Assembly (NCBI GenBank): GCA_019359355.1
Contig: JAHHHM010000010.1
Span: 1 to 64,000 of the forward strand
Direction: 5' to 3'
DNA from: Microcoleus vaginatus WJT46-NPBG5
Lineage (GTDB): Bacteria > Cyanobacteriota > Cyanobacteriia > Cyanobacteriales > Oscillatoriaceae
DNA: 64,000 nucleotides
The translations under genes were made by a program, and so were the position numbers. The notes under the pieces were generated by a model that worked only from the letters and a program-made list of their open reading frames with translations, made no database searches and had not been told where the DNA came from. Each line of letters begins with the position of its first letter. Positions within the stretch are counted from its first letter, which is position 1. Of this stretch, positions 46,654 to 55,238 are shown one piece after another.

Positions 46654-46857
46654 ATGAGCCAGGTAAAAACTTTTGAGAACGCGCAACAACTCATAATCTC
46701 AGCCATTACTTTGCCGGCATACGCAGGGCAAGACGAGCGCATCCATGATTTGTCCGTTGGGATTTACCGGCATCGAGCAAAATTCTCCGAGATGGATAAG
46801 TTAATCGCAACCGTCGCCCAGCAAAGTCCATACCTTCAAGGGGTGCTTACAACATGA
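46654..46857 (+). CDS. Small protein in front of the PAS-Crp regulator
   Basis: The 67-residue frame from ATG 46654 overlaps the next gene by ATGA (46854-46857), which suggests translational coupling. The sequence (MSQVKTFENAQQLIISAITL and RHRAKFSEMDKLIATVAQQS) is helical and of unknown family. A TTG at 46618 would add 12 residues. The weak ribosome site keeps the call moderate. Confidence 0.6.
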   Translation: MSQVKTFENAQQLIISAITLPAYAGQDERIHDLSVGIYRHRAKFSEMDKLIATVAQQSPYLQGVLTT

Positions 46858-48014
46858 ATACAACAGTGTTTACACAACAGGTTAAAGTAATCTCCGAGCG
46901 CTTAGCAAACCTGTATCAAGGACTCAATACATCTGCTGCGCTACCGCCGGCACTCCTGCCCTCTGCCCTGAAAGAACTCGGCATTGTCTCTGAACGGCTT
47001 CAGTTGGCGGCAAAAATGCTCTACCAACAGAATGAGCAGTTATTATTAGCTGACCAGACTGCAAAAGCCGAACGCTTGCGATATCAAGAATTGTTGGAGT
47101 TTATCCCTGATCCTTGCCTGCTAACCGATGCAACAGGAATGATTCAGGAAACCAATCGGGCGGCTGCCGAATTACTAAACCTTCCCCAAACCCTAGTGAT
47201 CGGTCAGTCTCTCACTGCGTTTATCTCGCCCCAAACGCGCAAACAATTTCAAACTCAGTTGCAGCAGTTTCAGCAAAGCCCGTGGAAACAGCAGTGCCAG
47301 CTAAGTTTGCAGCCACGTCACGATATTGCTTTTACAGTCAGCGCCCTCGTTGAGGGCAGCCGGGCTGAAATTAACGAACCCCTAACGCTGCGCTGGTTGC
47401 TGTGCCGGCACAAGGATGACAGCCTAGCCAAAACCCTAGAACAATCTGACAGTAATGCCGAGCTGAACTATCCTGTGCAGGTTTATTACAAAGGAGAAGC
47501 CATTCCCCTCAACCCTCAGATCATTTGGCAAGTGCGTTCAGGACTGGTGAAATTAACCACATTTTCCGATAACGGTCAAGAAGTTTTGGTTGGCTTAGCG
47601 GGTGCTGAGGCTCCTTTTGGCCCTAGCTTGACTGCCTTGCCACTCTATGAAGCAACTGCCCTCAGTGATACTGAGCTGTGCTGCATTCCTCTCAACGAAT
47701 TTGAGTCTTCTGCGACACTTAGAGAGCGCCTTTTGCCACAAATTAGCAGCCGGCTGAGACAAACGGAATTGCTGCTCACAGTTTACGGACAAACACGCGT
47801 CGTAGATCGCCTTTACAGCTTATTACAGCTGTTGAAACAGGAAGTTGGGGAACCTGTCGCGGATGGCACTCGGCTAAGCGTTCGTCTCACCCATGAAGAA
47901 CTTGCTACTGCCTGCTGCACAACCAGAGTCACCGTCACCCGGTTACTGAGCATACTTCAGCAGCAAAAGAAGCTGAGCATAGACGCTCAGCATCACTTAA
48001 TTTTGAAAGGATAA
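46854..48014 (+). CDS. PAS-domain Crp/Fnr-type transcription regulator
   Basis: The 386-residue protein has an N-terminal helical region, then a PAS domain (about 80-165, FIPDPCLLTDATGMIQETNR). A cNMP-binding-like beta roll follows (about 205-290, YYKGEAIPLNPQIIWQVRSG and LVKLTTFSDNGQEVLVGLAG). The C-terminus is a Crp-type winged helix (LTHEELATACCTTRVTVTRL). It probably senses a small molecule or redox state through PAS and binds DNA as a dimer. The binding roll lacks the usual cAMP phosphate cassette (RAGD-A-A), so cAMP binding is unlikely. Confidence 0.88.
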   Translation: MNTTVFTQQVKVISERLANLYQGLNTSAALPPALLPSALKELGIVSERLQLAAKMLYQQNEQLLLADQTAKAERLRYQELLEFIPDPCLLTDATGMIQETNRAAAELLNLPQTLVIGQSLTAFISPQTRKQFQTQLQQFQQSPWKQQCQLSLQPRHDIAFTVSALVEGSRAEINEPLTLRWLLCRHKDDSLAKTLEQSDSNAELNYPVQVYYKGEAIPLNPQIIWQVRSGLVKLTTFSDNGQEVLVGLAGAEAPFGPSLTALPLYEATALSDTELCCIPLNEFESSATLRERLLPQISSRLRQTELLLTVYGQTRVVDRLYSLLQLLKQEVGEPVADGTRLSVRLTHEELATACCTTRVTVTRLLSILQQQKKLSIDAQHHLILKG

Positions 48015-48319
48015 AACCGCGAATGAATGGGAGCATCTGATTTTTGCAAATCTTCTATTTGCCCTTTTTCCAATCGTCAGAGGCGGGCGAATGAATCTCC
48101 CATCGTGGTTTGCAAACTGCCGCACCACAGCATTTGTAGGGGCACCCTTTGATAGATAGTTTATTCATTGGGAAGCCGGGATAATTACTCAATCTGTTCC
48201 TCCAACAATGCCGGGATTTCACCGGCAGGAAAAGCGCTGTATTTGTCTGCGAGATTTTGCTTCTTTTTTAGATAAGCTCTAAAAAGACGTTTTCTATCTA
48301 GCAGTTTAAAAATATCCTT
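48015..48319. other. Intergenic, no gene seen
   Basis: About 305 bases between the two Crp-family genes. The opposite-strand open frame overlapping 48320 is not protein-like. It should contain the promoter of the second regulator gene. Confidence 0.4.
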
Positions 48320-49018
48320 ATGAAAGTTCACAACCGGCTGCTTACTGCCTTGTCTGGTGAAGTATACGAGAAACTCGCTCCCCATTTAAAGCTAGTCTCC
48401 CTGGAGCGGGGCAAGATCCTCCACCTTCCGGGTGAAACGATCCGCGATGTCTATTTTCCCCTTGATTGCCTGATTTCCATCACCATCACCATGAAAGACG
48501 GTTCTACGGCTGAGACAGGTGTAATTGGCAATCGAGAAATGCTGGGTGTCAACGCTTTTATGGGTGGCAGGGAAACCACGCAGACGGAATATATCGTACA
48601 GATTGCTGGCAGCGCAATGAAGCTAGATGCGGCGGTGCTGCTGGATGAGTTTAATCGCAATAAGGAATTGCGGGATTTAATGCTGCGTTATACCCAAGCC
48701 TTGATCGCACAGATATCACAAACAACCGCCTGCAACCGGCTTCACGTTTTGGAACAACGCTTTGCACGTTGGCTGCTAGAATCCCAAAGCCGGGTGGAAT
48801 CGGACGAGCTGTTGCTGACGCAGGAGTTCCTTGGCGATATGCTGGGCGTGCGCCGTGCCGGTGTCACCCAAGCCGCCCAAAAGTTACAAGAAAAGGGTGT
48901 CATCTGCTACAGCCGGGGGTGCGTCCAGATTACAGAGCAACAGGGACTAGAAGCAGCGTCGTGTGAGTGTTTCGAGACTGTCGGGGATGAATACGATCGC
49001 TTGCTAGGAGCACAGTAG
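48320..49018 (+). CDS. Crp/Fnr-family transcription regulator
   Basis: The 232-residue protein has a cyclic-nucleotide-binding-like fold (ERGKILHLPGETIRDVYFPL then DCLISITITMKDGSTAETGV) without the cAMP cassette. A Crp-type helix-turn-helix follows: LTQEFLGDMLGVRRAGVTQA. The middle FARWLLESQSRV helix is typical of the dimer interface. The effector is unknown. The degenerate receiver protein starts 2 bases after its stop, so the two are probably cotranscribed. Confidence 0.92.
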   Translation: MKVHNRLLTALSGEVYEKLAPHLKLVSLERGKILHLPGETIRDVYFPLDCLISITITMKDGSTAETGVIGNREMLGVNAFMGGRETTQTEYIVQIAGSAMKLDAAVLLDEFNRNKELRDLMLRYTQALIAQISQTTACNRLHVLEQRFARWLLESQSRVESDELLLTQEFLGDMLGVRRAGVTQAAQKLQEKGVICYSRGCVQITEQQGLEAASCECFETVGDEYDRLLGAQ

Positions 49019-49020
49019 GA

Positions 49021-49434
49021 ATGTTTAACCTCATGAAAGAGGAACAAAATGTAAGACCAATTATCCTGCTGCTTGAGCCGGATGACGAGACACGCCCACT
49101 GCTAAAGTATAATCTCAACAGCAAAGGCTACCGTACGATTGTGGTGCTAGATGCAGAAGACGCGATCGACCGTATTCGTGGCAGAAACGAACCTCCTGAC
49201 CTACTTTTGATTAATCAGATGAATCTGTCGATTGAGGAGTGCGTAAATTTAGGTCTGTATATCTGCCAAAGTACGGATCTTCCGAAGCACACGCCGATTG
49301 TGATTATCGCTGAGCGCTACGGTGCTGAGCTGGAAGGCCAAGACATTCAGCTTGGCGAACGTGAGTATGTGACTTACCTGGAAGATGGGCAGCAGTTAAT
49401 GAATCTCCTGTGCCGGCTCTGTTGCGCTCGGTAA
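49021..49434 (+). CDS. Degenerate receiver (pseudo-response regulator)
   Basis: The 137-residue protein follows the receiver fold: the acidic pair is kept in LLLEPDDE (19-23), but the phospho-acceptor Asp is Asn65 (LLLINQMN), the Thr/Ser switch is Ala in VIIAERY, and the Lys is lost near EYVTYLED. Phosphotransfer is therefore unlikely; it may act by protein binding. It starts 2 bases downstream of the Crp/Fnr gene and may work with it. Confidence 0.85.
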   Translation: MFNLMKEEQNVRPIILLLEPDDETRPLLKYNLNSKGYRTIVVLDAEDAIDRIRGRNEPPDLLLINQMNLSIEECVNLGLYICQSTDLPKHTPIVIIAERYGAELEGQDIQLGEREYVTYLEDGQQLMNLLCRLCCAR

Positions 49435-49498
49435 CTTTTCACGATTCAATGTCGCGCTTTCTGCGAGTTGCCGGCGCTGAGAAACTAATATATTGTAA

Positions 49499-49512
49499 GT
49501 ACGGTTCCGTAC
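49499..49512. promoter_or_regulatory. Palindrome GTACGG-TT-CCGTAC, second operator candidate
   Basis: A perfect 6+2+6 dyad within TAAGTACGGTTCCGTACAGA, nearly identical to the sequence around 46529. It lies in the 465-base region between the receiver gene and cheR, about 390 bases upstream of cheR. Confidence 0.55.
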
Positions 49513-49557
49513 AGAATCTTGAGACCTGTTAGGATTATTCTGAAAGAAGATCAGCAA

Positions 49558-49755
49558 TCAGGTTTTAGAGCGTTGTTCGCTGCCGGTGCTATTCCTCAAC
49601 TCATACAATTTTTCAATCATTAGTTCGTAGAGCAAGGTTAAGGGGGGATCGCCCCTTAGTAAAAGTCTAATTCCCAACTTTTCCTCTAAATATTTGGAGG
49701 AGAATGTGAGAAAATTGCTATAACTGTAGCCAAATCTCCAAAAATTTTCAATCAC
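49558..49755 (-). CDS. Possible small protein or remnant, 65 residues
   Basis: A GTG-started frame with protein-like composition: NFWRFGYSYSNFLTFSSKYL and LTLLYELMIEKLYELRNS. The family is not recognised. It could be the remnant of a larger gene, since the frame extends upstream as LYFIDDYV. No clear ribosome site supports it. Confidence 0.25.
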   Translation of the reverse strand: MIENFWRFGYSYSNFLTFSSKYLEEKLGIRLLLRGDPPLTLLYELMIEKLYELRNSTGSEQRSKT

Positions 49756-49815
49756 ATAATCATCAATAAAATATAGGATTGATCACAATGCTTTGTCAGC
49801 AAACATTACCTAATT

Positions 49816-49862
49816 ATTCAAGAATTTATATCTTTCTCTGAGAAAGATATAAATTCTTGAAT
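49816..49862. repeat. Perfect 47-nt palindrome upstream of cheR
   Basis: Two 23-base arms (left arm ATTCAAGAATTTATATCTTT CTC) flank a single T at 49839. It is followed by ATGTTTTGTTAATCTTTTTT, so it could terminate transcription entering from the left, or act as an operator or RNA cleavage site 38 bases before the cheR start. Confidence 0.9.
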
Positions 49863-49899
49863 ATGTTTTGTTAATCTTTTTTGAATGAGTTAAATAAGT

Positions 49900-50826
49900 A
49901 TGATTTCAAACAATACGGCACTAGATATAACTGAAAATAGCAATGTGCTGCCCTTTGAAGAGGGAGAAGCTTTTGAAGCTTTTCTAAACTACTTTTGGGA
50001 AAAATATGGATTTAACTTCACGTATTACAAACGAGCGAGCTTGATGCGCCGAGTCGGGCAGCGAATGAAATTAGTTGCAATATCAAGCTATAAAGATTAT
50101 ATCGAATACCTAAAAGGGCACCCAGAAGAATCAACGGCTTTGTTAGAATTTGTACCCGTTAATCACACTTGTTTTTTTAGAGATGCAGAGACTTGGGATT
50201 ATATCGCGACCGACGTTATTCCCCAGATTATTGCTAATAAAAAATCTGATGAGTTGATTAAAGTCTGGAGTGCTGGGTGTGCATCTGGAGAAGAAACTTA
50301 TACGCTAGCAATTTTACTCATTGAAGCCTTGGGAGTCGAGCAATTTAACCGGCAAGTGCGGATTTATGGAACGGATATCGATGCAGAAGCTATCTACCTT
50401 GCTCGCCAGGGCAGATATTCTCAAAATCAAATGGTGGGAGTTCCCCCGGCTTTCCTAGAACGATACTTTGAAAAAATCAATCAAAGCTATATCTTTTGCA
50501 AGGAGTTCCGGCATCCAATAGTCTTTGCCCAGAGCAGCTTGCTTGACAATGCTCCTGTTTCTAAAGTGGACTTATTGGTGTGTCGCAATACTTTGATATA
50601 TTTTAACATAAGGGGGCAAAATCGAGTTTTATATCGCTTTCATTTTGGGTTAAAAGATAATGGAATTTTGGTTTTAGGCAATAAAGAAAGACCAAACTCT
50701 GGCATTGATAATGTTTTCTTCTCTGGAGTCAGCAAGAAACATCGGATTTATAATAAGCTTTCAACAACTTATTCACCTCAAGAATTAATTGAAGCATTTC
50801 AACAGAGAAAACCGAGAAACTTGTAA
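49900..50826 (+). CDS. CheR-type protein-glutamate methyltransferase
   Basis: The 308-residue protein has the CheR N-terminal helical domain (FNFTYYKRASLMRRVGQRM) and a SAM-dependent domain: FVPVNHTCFFRDAETWDYI, SAGCASGEETYTLAILL (motif I), YGTDIDAEAIYLARQGRYS and VDLLVCRNTLIYFNIRGQ. It methylates glutamates of chemoreceptors or other proteins in taxis signalling. No cheA, cheB, cheW or receptor genes are adjacent, so it may be an orphan or a phototaxis-linked protein. A long palindrome precedes the gene. Confidence 0.92.
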   Translation: MISNNTALDITENSNVLPFEEGEAFEAFLNYFWEKYGFNFTYYKRASLMRRVGQRMKLVAISSYKDYIEYLKGHPEESTALLEFVPVNHTCFFRDAETWDYIATDVIPQIIANKKSDELIKVWSAGCASGEETYTLAILLIEALGVEQFNRQVRIYGTDIDAEAIYLARQGRYSQNQMVGVPPAFLERYFEKINQSYIFCKEFRHPIVFAQSSLLDNAPVSKVDLLVCRNTLIYFNIRGQNRVLYRFHFGLKDNGILVLGNKERPNSGIDNVFFSGVSKKHRIYNKLSTTYSPQELIEAFQQRKPRNL

Positions 50827-50851
50827 AATTATTTATGCCACTCAGTTTCCT

Positions 50852-51340
50852 TCACCCTTTCCCTTGCTGCCGGCGATGGGCAAACCAAGATTGCAACTGC
50901 TGCCGGCAAGAAGATTCTAAAATGCCGGCAAGCACCGGCAAGCGATGATTAGAACTGGCACTGTCGGGAATATTTGCTACTGTGCGGATCGCGCCGGTTT
51001 TAACATCGTCGGCACCATAAACGAGAAGATTTAACCTTGCATGAACAATCGCACCGGCACACATCGGGCAGGGTTCTAGGGTGACGTAAAGCGTACAATC
51101 ATTCAGGTGCCAAGTTTGCAAAAATTGGCCGGCTGCTCGTAAGGCAAGAATTTCAGCGTGAGCAGTGGGATCTTTATCTCGCTCTTTACGGTTTTGCGCT
51201 TCTACAATTAATTGGCCGGCATTGTCAACAATTAACGCCCCCACCGGCACCTCGCCGGCATCTCCGGCAGCTTGTGCAAGTTCTAAGGCGCGACTCATCC
51301 AATGCCGGTGAATCTGATAGGTTGGCTCATCAATTAGCAT
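50852..51340 (-). CDS. tadA: tRNA-specific adenosine(34) deaminase
   Basis: Deaminates A34 to inosine in tRNA-Arg(ACG). The zinc and catalytic motifs are HAEILALRAA (H-A-E) and EPCPMCAGAIVHARL (PC-x2-C). At 162 residues it has the usual length, with the DAGEVPVGALIVDNAGQLI start. It follows grxC by 45 bases on the same strand and is probably cotranscribed. Confidence 0.95.
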   Translation of the reverse strand: MLIDEPTYQIHRHWMSRALELAQAAGDAGEVPVGALIVDNAGQLIVEAQNRKERDKDPTAHAEILALRAAGQFLQTWHLNDCTLYVTLEPCPMCAGAIVHARLNLLVYGADDVKTGAIRTVANIPDSASSNHRLPVLAGILESSCRQQLQSWFAHRRQQGKG

Positions 51341-51385
51341 CTCAGATTGGAATTCTGGGGCTGTACAAACAATGCCGGTGATTAC

Positions 51386-51703
51386 CTAAACAGCGGATTG
51401 TTCAGTTAGCAGAGGTTCTAATTGTCCTTGGCTATCCAACTGATAAAGATCATCACACCCGCCAATGTGCTGGTTGTTGATGAAAATTTGTGGCACACTG
51501 CGCCGGCCATCAGCCCGTTCAGCCATTTTAACTCTGGCTGCCCCATCTCCATCAATTTTGTATTCGGTGTAATTAACGCCTTTCCACCAAAGTAATAGTT
51601 TTGCTCGGATGCAATAGGGGCAGGTTTGCCAAGTGTAGATTTCCACATTGGCTTTGATGCGTTCTGGATGCCGGTTAAGGATAGGGTTAAGAAAATCTAG
51701 CAT
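51386..51703 (-). CDS. grxC: Glutaredoxin 3
   Basis: Small dithiol glutaredoxin. The active site is TCPYCIRAKLLL (C-P-Y-C), with RRSVPQIFINNQHIGGCDDL carrying the TVP-type cis-Pro and the GG-D glutathione contact. It uses glutathione to reduce protein or ribonucleotide-reductase disulfides. It is the first gene of a pair with tadA. Confidence 0.95.
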   Translation of the reverse strand: MLDFLNPILNRHPERIKANVEIYTWQTCPYCIRAKLLLWWKGVNYTEYKIDGDGAARVKMAERADGRRSVPQIFINNQHIGGCDDLYQLDSQGQLEPLLTEQSAV

Positions 51704-51781
51704 TTTTCAAAGGGTAGATTGTAAGTGAACTATCTATAGCCTAGATCATCGCTCGTCAGGAAATTAAGTTTCTTGTAAAAA

Positions 51782-51980
51782 TATAGCGGTTCTCAATTGG
51801 ATGAAATACTGGAAAAGCCAGGAAGGCATTGGGGGGAAGCCCCCCAAACCCCCCATTGGGGGACGGTTGCGTCCCCCAAACCCCCTCCAAAAGGGGTGAT
51901 CTGCTGAGCGTCAATCCCCTTAAGGGGATTCTGAATTAGGATTTGAAACTCTTGCTTGAATACAATTGAGAATTGCTATA
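51782..51980. mobile_element. MITE-like element, 199 bp, with 17-bp terminal inverted repeats
   Basis: The left end TATAGCGGTTCTCAATT and right end AATTGAGAATTGCTATA match at 15 of 17 positions. The interior holds GGGGGG/CCCCCC hairpins and the 18-bp palindrome AATCCCCTTAAGGGGATT (51913-51930). There is no coding capacity. The left 110 bases recur at 44812-44925. A TA target duplication at the ends is possible. Confidence 0.8.
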
Positions 51981-52117
51981 AATATCGTTGTATTGGTAGA
52001 AGAACGGCTGAAAATCTGTTTCTAGAAAAAGTTTTATCGGGAATTTTCCATCTGTGAGGGGAAAACTCTAAATGCCGGCACGATTCTAAAAATTGATTAA
52101 TTTCCCCCATTTGTGGC

Positions 52118-53200
52118 TTAGAAATACTGAAACGCATCTTTCAACACTTCTTGGTGAATTAACGCCCGATCAACCAAAGATTGAATCTGCCCTGGGGAAA
52201 GGGGGTCGCCATTGGCATATTCTTCTATCCAACGCTTGCTAATAATTGTGGCGTCTTCAGGCATTTGGGATAATTCCCATCCTGGCATTTCCAGTTCTGC
52301 CATTAACTGAGTCACTTTGGGGTCATAACTGAGGGCAAAACACCGGCACTCTTCCGCAGCCGCCATGATTAAGCTGTGAAGGCGCATTCCGATTGCCATT
52401 TCTACTCCCCGAAACACGCCTTTTAACTGTTTGGGGTCTTCTAGCCTGAGAATATGAGAAGGGCCGGCTAACTGCGGCTGAATGAATTCAGCAATTGCCA
52501 AGTCTTGCGAAGCCTGAAATGGGATTAGGAGAATACAAGTTTGGGTGGCTTTCTGGAAGTCAATCAGGGCGTGAGTGAGAATTTGCAATCGTGCGGGGGT
52601 GAGTTGGGGATGCGATCGCAGCGTAACAGCCACTCTAGGGGCCGGTAAATCCCACAAACCAGGCACCGGCGATGAATCTAGCGCCCAGACGGGATCGGGT
52701 GCCATACAGCACGGAATATCCCAGTCTAACAGCAGGCCGGCAGACGCGCGATCTCGCACGCTCACAACTGTGCAGCCGGCAAAGGCTCGTTTTGCCATTT
52801 GGCGAGTCAGGGGACGCTTCAAAGGGCCAACGCCTTGCGCCCAAGCAATGGTTTTTAAACCCAAGCGCTGCGCTAATCCCATCAGGCCGGCATAATAAAC
52901 TGGACTGAGGGCGCTAGTCACATCTTGAATTAAACTGCCCCCGCCCCAGATAAATACATCAGACTGGCGCAGCGCTGCAAATACCAATCGGGCATTCATC
53001 CGATCCACGGCTGCCACCCCATAGCGTTCACGGGTTTGAGCCGGGTTGCCAGAAAGAACAACCGGCGTCACATCAGCGGGTAACATTTGCAACAGCGAAG
53101 CCAACAGCGCCTCGTCACCACCATTGCCTTTGCCATAATATCCGCTACATACTGCTTGAATCTGCCCCATTTCACTTCCTAGCTGTGTTCGCCCCTCCAA
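52118..53200 (-). CDS. csaB: Polysaccharide pyruvyl transferase CsaB
   Basis: The 360-residue protein transfers pyruvate ketals to cell-wall or exopolysaccharide sugars, which anchors S-layer proteins in other bacteria. Motifs are CSGYYGKGNGGDEALLASLL, FIWGGGSLIQDVTSALSPVY, WAQGVGPLKRPLTRQMAKRA and the C-terminal IGMRLHSLIMAAAEECRCFA. It is soluble and cytoplasmic. The cyanobacterial partner surface-layer gene is not in view. Confidence 0.93.
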   Translation of the reverse strand: MEGRTQLGSEMGQIQAVCSGYYGKGNGGDEALLASLLQMLPADVTPVVLSGNPAQTRERYGVAAVDRMNARLVFAALRQSDVFIWGGGSLIQDVTSALSPVYYAGLMGLAQRLGLKTIAWAQGVGPLKRPLTRQMAKRAFAGCTVVSVRDRASAGLLLDWDIPCCMAPDPVWALDSSPVPGLWDLPAPRVAVTLRSHPQLTPARLQILTHALIDFQKATQTCILLIPFQASQDLAIAEFIQPQLAGPSHILRLEDPKQLKGVFRGVEMAIGMRLHSLIMAAAEECRCFALSYDPKVTQLMAELEMPGWELSQMPEDATIISKRWIEEYANGDPLSPGQIQSLVDRALIHQEVLKDAFQYF

Positions 53201-53298
53201 TTCAGTTTAGGGCAGCAGTTGACAGCAAACTGCAAAAGACAACTGTTCAACAATTAATCGGGGTAGCATAAACAACATCTTCTGTGTCCGTTATTTTT

Positions 53299-53667
53299 AT
53301 GCACGCGCTTTCGATTCCCACTTGGATTATTCACGTTTCCAGTGTCATTGAGTGGATTGCAGCCATTTGGCTAATTTGGACGTATGGCGAAGTTACCGGC
53401 AACCGGGCTTGGTGGGCGCTGTCTTTAGCGATGCTGCCGGCATTAATTAGCGCCATGTGCGCCTGTACTTGGCACTTTTTTGACAACCCAGCATCCTTAG
53501 AATGGCTTGTCACCCTGCAAGCTGCTATGACACTGGTGAATAACTGCACCCTTTGCATCGCCGGCTGGTTAATTTGGCGTACAAGAGACTCTGCCGGCAA
53601 TCAACAGCAACTTGAAGGCGAAAAGGGTTCTCGCCCTTCTACCACACCAAAGGAATTCAAGGGATGA
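53299..53667 (+). CDS. DUF2499 membrane protein
   Basis: The 122-residue protein has three to four membrane helices: IIHVSSVIEWIAAIWLIWTY, RAWWALSLAMLPALISAM and LVTLQAAMTLVNNCTLCIAG. It is a cyanobacterial and chloroplast family of unknown role, with conserved Trp and His (CACTWHFF). ATG 53299 is preferred; a GTG at 53284 adds five residues. It overlaps the next gene by four bases and both are very often adjacent in cyanobacteria. Confidence 0.9.
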   Translation: MHALSIPTWIIHVSSVIEWIAAIWLIWTYGEVTGNRAWWALSLAMLPALISAMCACTWHFFDNPASLEWLVTLQAAMTLVNNCTLCIAGWLIWRTRDSAGNQQQLEGEKGSRPSTTPKEFKG

Positions 53668-53960
53668 TTTCTAAAGAAACTCTGTTTGCTGTGTCCTTGT
53701 TTCCTTACCTGGGATTCTTGTGGTTTGTCACCCGTTCAGGGCAAATGCCCAGGCTGGCGCTGATCGGGTTTTACATGACTTTGGTGTTTGTTGGCGTTAC
53801 CATTCCCGCCGGCATTTACGCCAAAGTTGCCTATAACGAGTCTTTAGCGAATATAGATTGGTTACATGGCGCTGCGGAAGTATTCTTAACCCTATCAAAT
53901 ATCTTGGTTGTGCTAGGCTTTCGGCAAGCTGTACTTGACAGCCGGCAGTCATTAAAATAA
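53664..53960 (+). CDS. DUF3593 membrane protein
   Basis: The 98-residue protein has three hydrophobic segments: LFAVSLFPYLGFLWFVTRS, ALIGFYMTLVFVGVTIPAGI and VFLTLSNILVVLGF, with a family YxxxLANIDWLHGAAE motif. It overlaps the DUF2499 gene (ATGA), which suggests that the two make a complex in the thylakoid or plasma membrane (inference). Confidence 0.9.
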   Translation: MISKETLFAVSLFPYLGFLWFVTRSGQMPRLALIGFYMTLVFVGVTIPAGIYAKVAYNESLANIDWLHGAAEVFLTLSNILVVLGFRQAVLDSRQSLK

Positions 53961-54075
53961 GAAGCTTAAGCTCGCGCTCGACCAGACAGATTTAGGATGG
54001 CTGCCGGTCAAATCTAAACTTCCCTGCTGCCTCGCCAAACCGAACAACGCTATTCATTGGGTAACAACATTTCCG

Positions 54076-55005
54076 ATGATCGATTTGCAGCAAGATAACC
54101 AGAGTATGTGTACCCATACCCTTACAGGTCATTCTGATGGGGTTAAATCCGTCCTGATTTGCCCGGATGGACAAACGCTGATTAGTGGGGGAGAAGACGG
54201 CACGATCAAGCTGTGGCAGCTACAAACCGGCCAGCTAATTCGCACCCTCACCGGACACACCTACGGGGTCAAATCACTGGCGATTTGCCCGGATGGACAA
54301 ACTTTGGTCAGTGGGGGGGGTGACGGCACAATCAAGTTGTGGAAACTGCCGGCTGCTGAATTAATTCGCACCCTAATCGCCGGTTACTCTCGCTTAGATT
54401 CTGGCTGGATGCCGGTGGCTATCAGTCCCGACGGTCAAATTGTGGCCAGTCACAGCAGCAGCTACAGCCAGACGATCAAGTTGTGGCAGCTTGACACCGG
54501 CGATTTGATCGGCACTTTAACCGGCCATGCCGGCTCTGTAAAGTCCTTCGCCTTCAGCCCAGATGGCCAAACTCTCGCCAGTGATGGGGCGGATAATACG
54601 ATTCGCTTATGGCATTTAAACACTGAAGAACAGATTAATACGCTTGCCGGTCACATCGGCGGGATTTATTCTATCGCGATCAGCCCCGATGGCCAGACTT
54701 TGGTCAGTGGCGGCGTCGATCAAGTTCTGAAGATTTGGAATTTGCACACCGGCAAACTGGTACGCACACTTTCCGGGCACTCCTACTCAGTCAATTCCGT
54801 TGTCATTAGCCCAAATGGGCAACTGCTAGCTAGTGGCGGTTATGACGGAATTATTAAAGTCCGGCAGCTGGCAACTGGAAAACGGCTGCGAATTTTTTCA
54901 GGTCATTCGGGTTCTGTAAATTCTGTGGCAGTCAGTCCAGATGCTCAAATTCTGGTTAGTGGGAGTGCTGACAAGACGATCAAGATTTGGCAGATCGCAC
55001 CTTAA
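54076..55005 (+). CDS. WD40-repeat protein
   Basis: The 309-residue protein is a seven-bladed WD40 propeller. Units such as TLTGHTYGVKSLAICPDGQT and LVSGGGDGTIKLWK repeat about every 42 residues. There is no kinase or zinc ribbon. It lies just upstream of the kinase-WD40 gene at 55239 and shares the same repeat style, so it may be a paralogue of that gene's C-terminal half. Confidence 0.9.
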   Translation: MIDLQQDNQSMCTHTLTGHSDGVKSVLICPDGQTLISGGEDGTIKLWQLQTGQLIRTLTGHTYGVKSLAICPDGQTLVSGGGDGTIKLWKLPAAELIRTLIAGYSRLDSGWMPVAISPDGQIVASHSSSYSQTIKLWQLDTGDLIGTLTGHAGSVKSFAFSPDGQTLASDGADNTIRLWHLNTEEQINTLAGHIGGIYSIAISPDGQTLVSGGVDQVLKIWNLHTGKLVRTLSGHSYSVNSVVISPNGQLLASGGYDGIIKVRQLATGKRLRIFSGHSGSVNSVAVSPDAQILVSGSADKTIKIWQIAP

Positions 55006-55238
55006 AGTGTCGGTCACGGATGGAAAATAAGGTCAAGCAACCAGGTTTTTTAGCAGTTCAAACCATTTTTTCGAGTTTGACAACGATTAGAAATCAGGTT
55101 TTTAAAATGAGTTGACCGACTCTCTAATCGCAGGTTCACCGGCAAGAACAGAGAATTTAAAAGGCCGGCTTGGCAGAGTTAGGCAAAGGAAAGTCTGGGG
55201 AAGCTTTACCATAGGATTAGGTTGCTCTGCTGCCCAGT

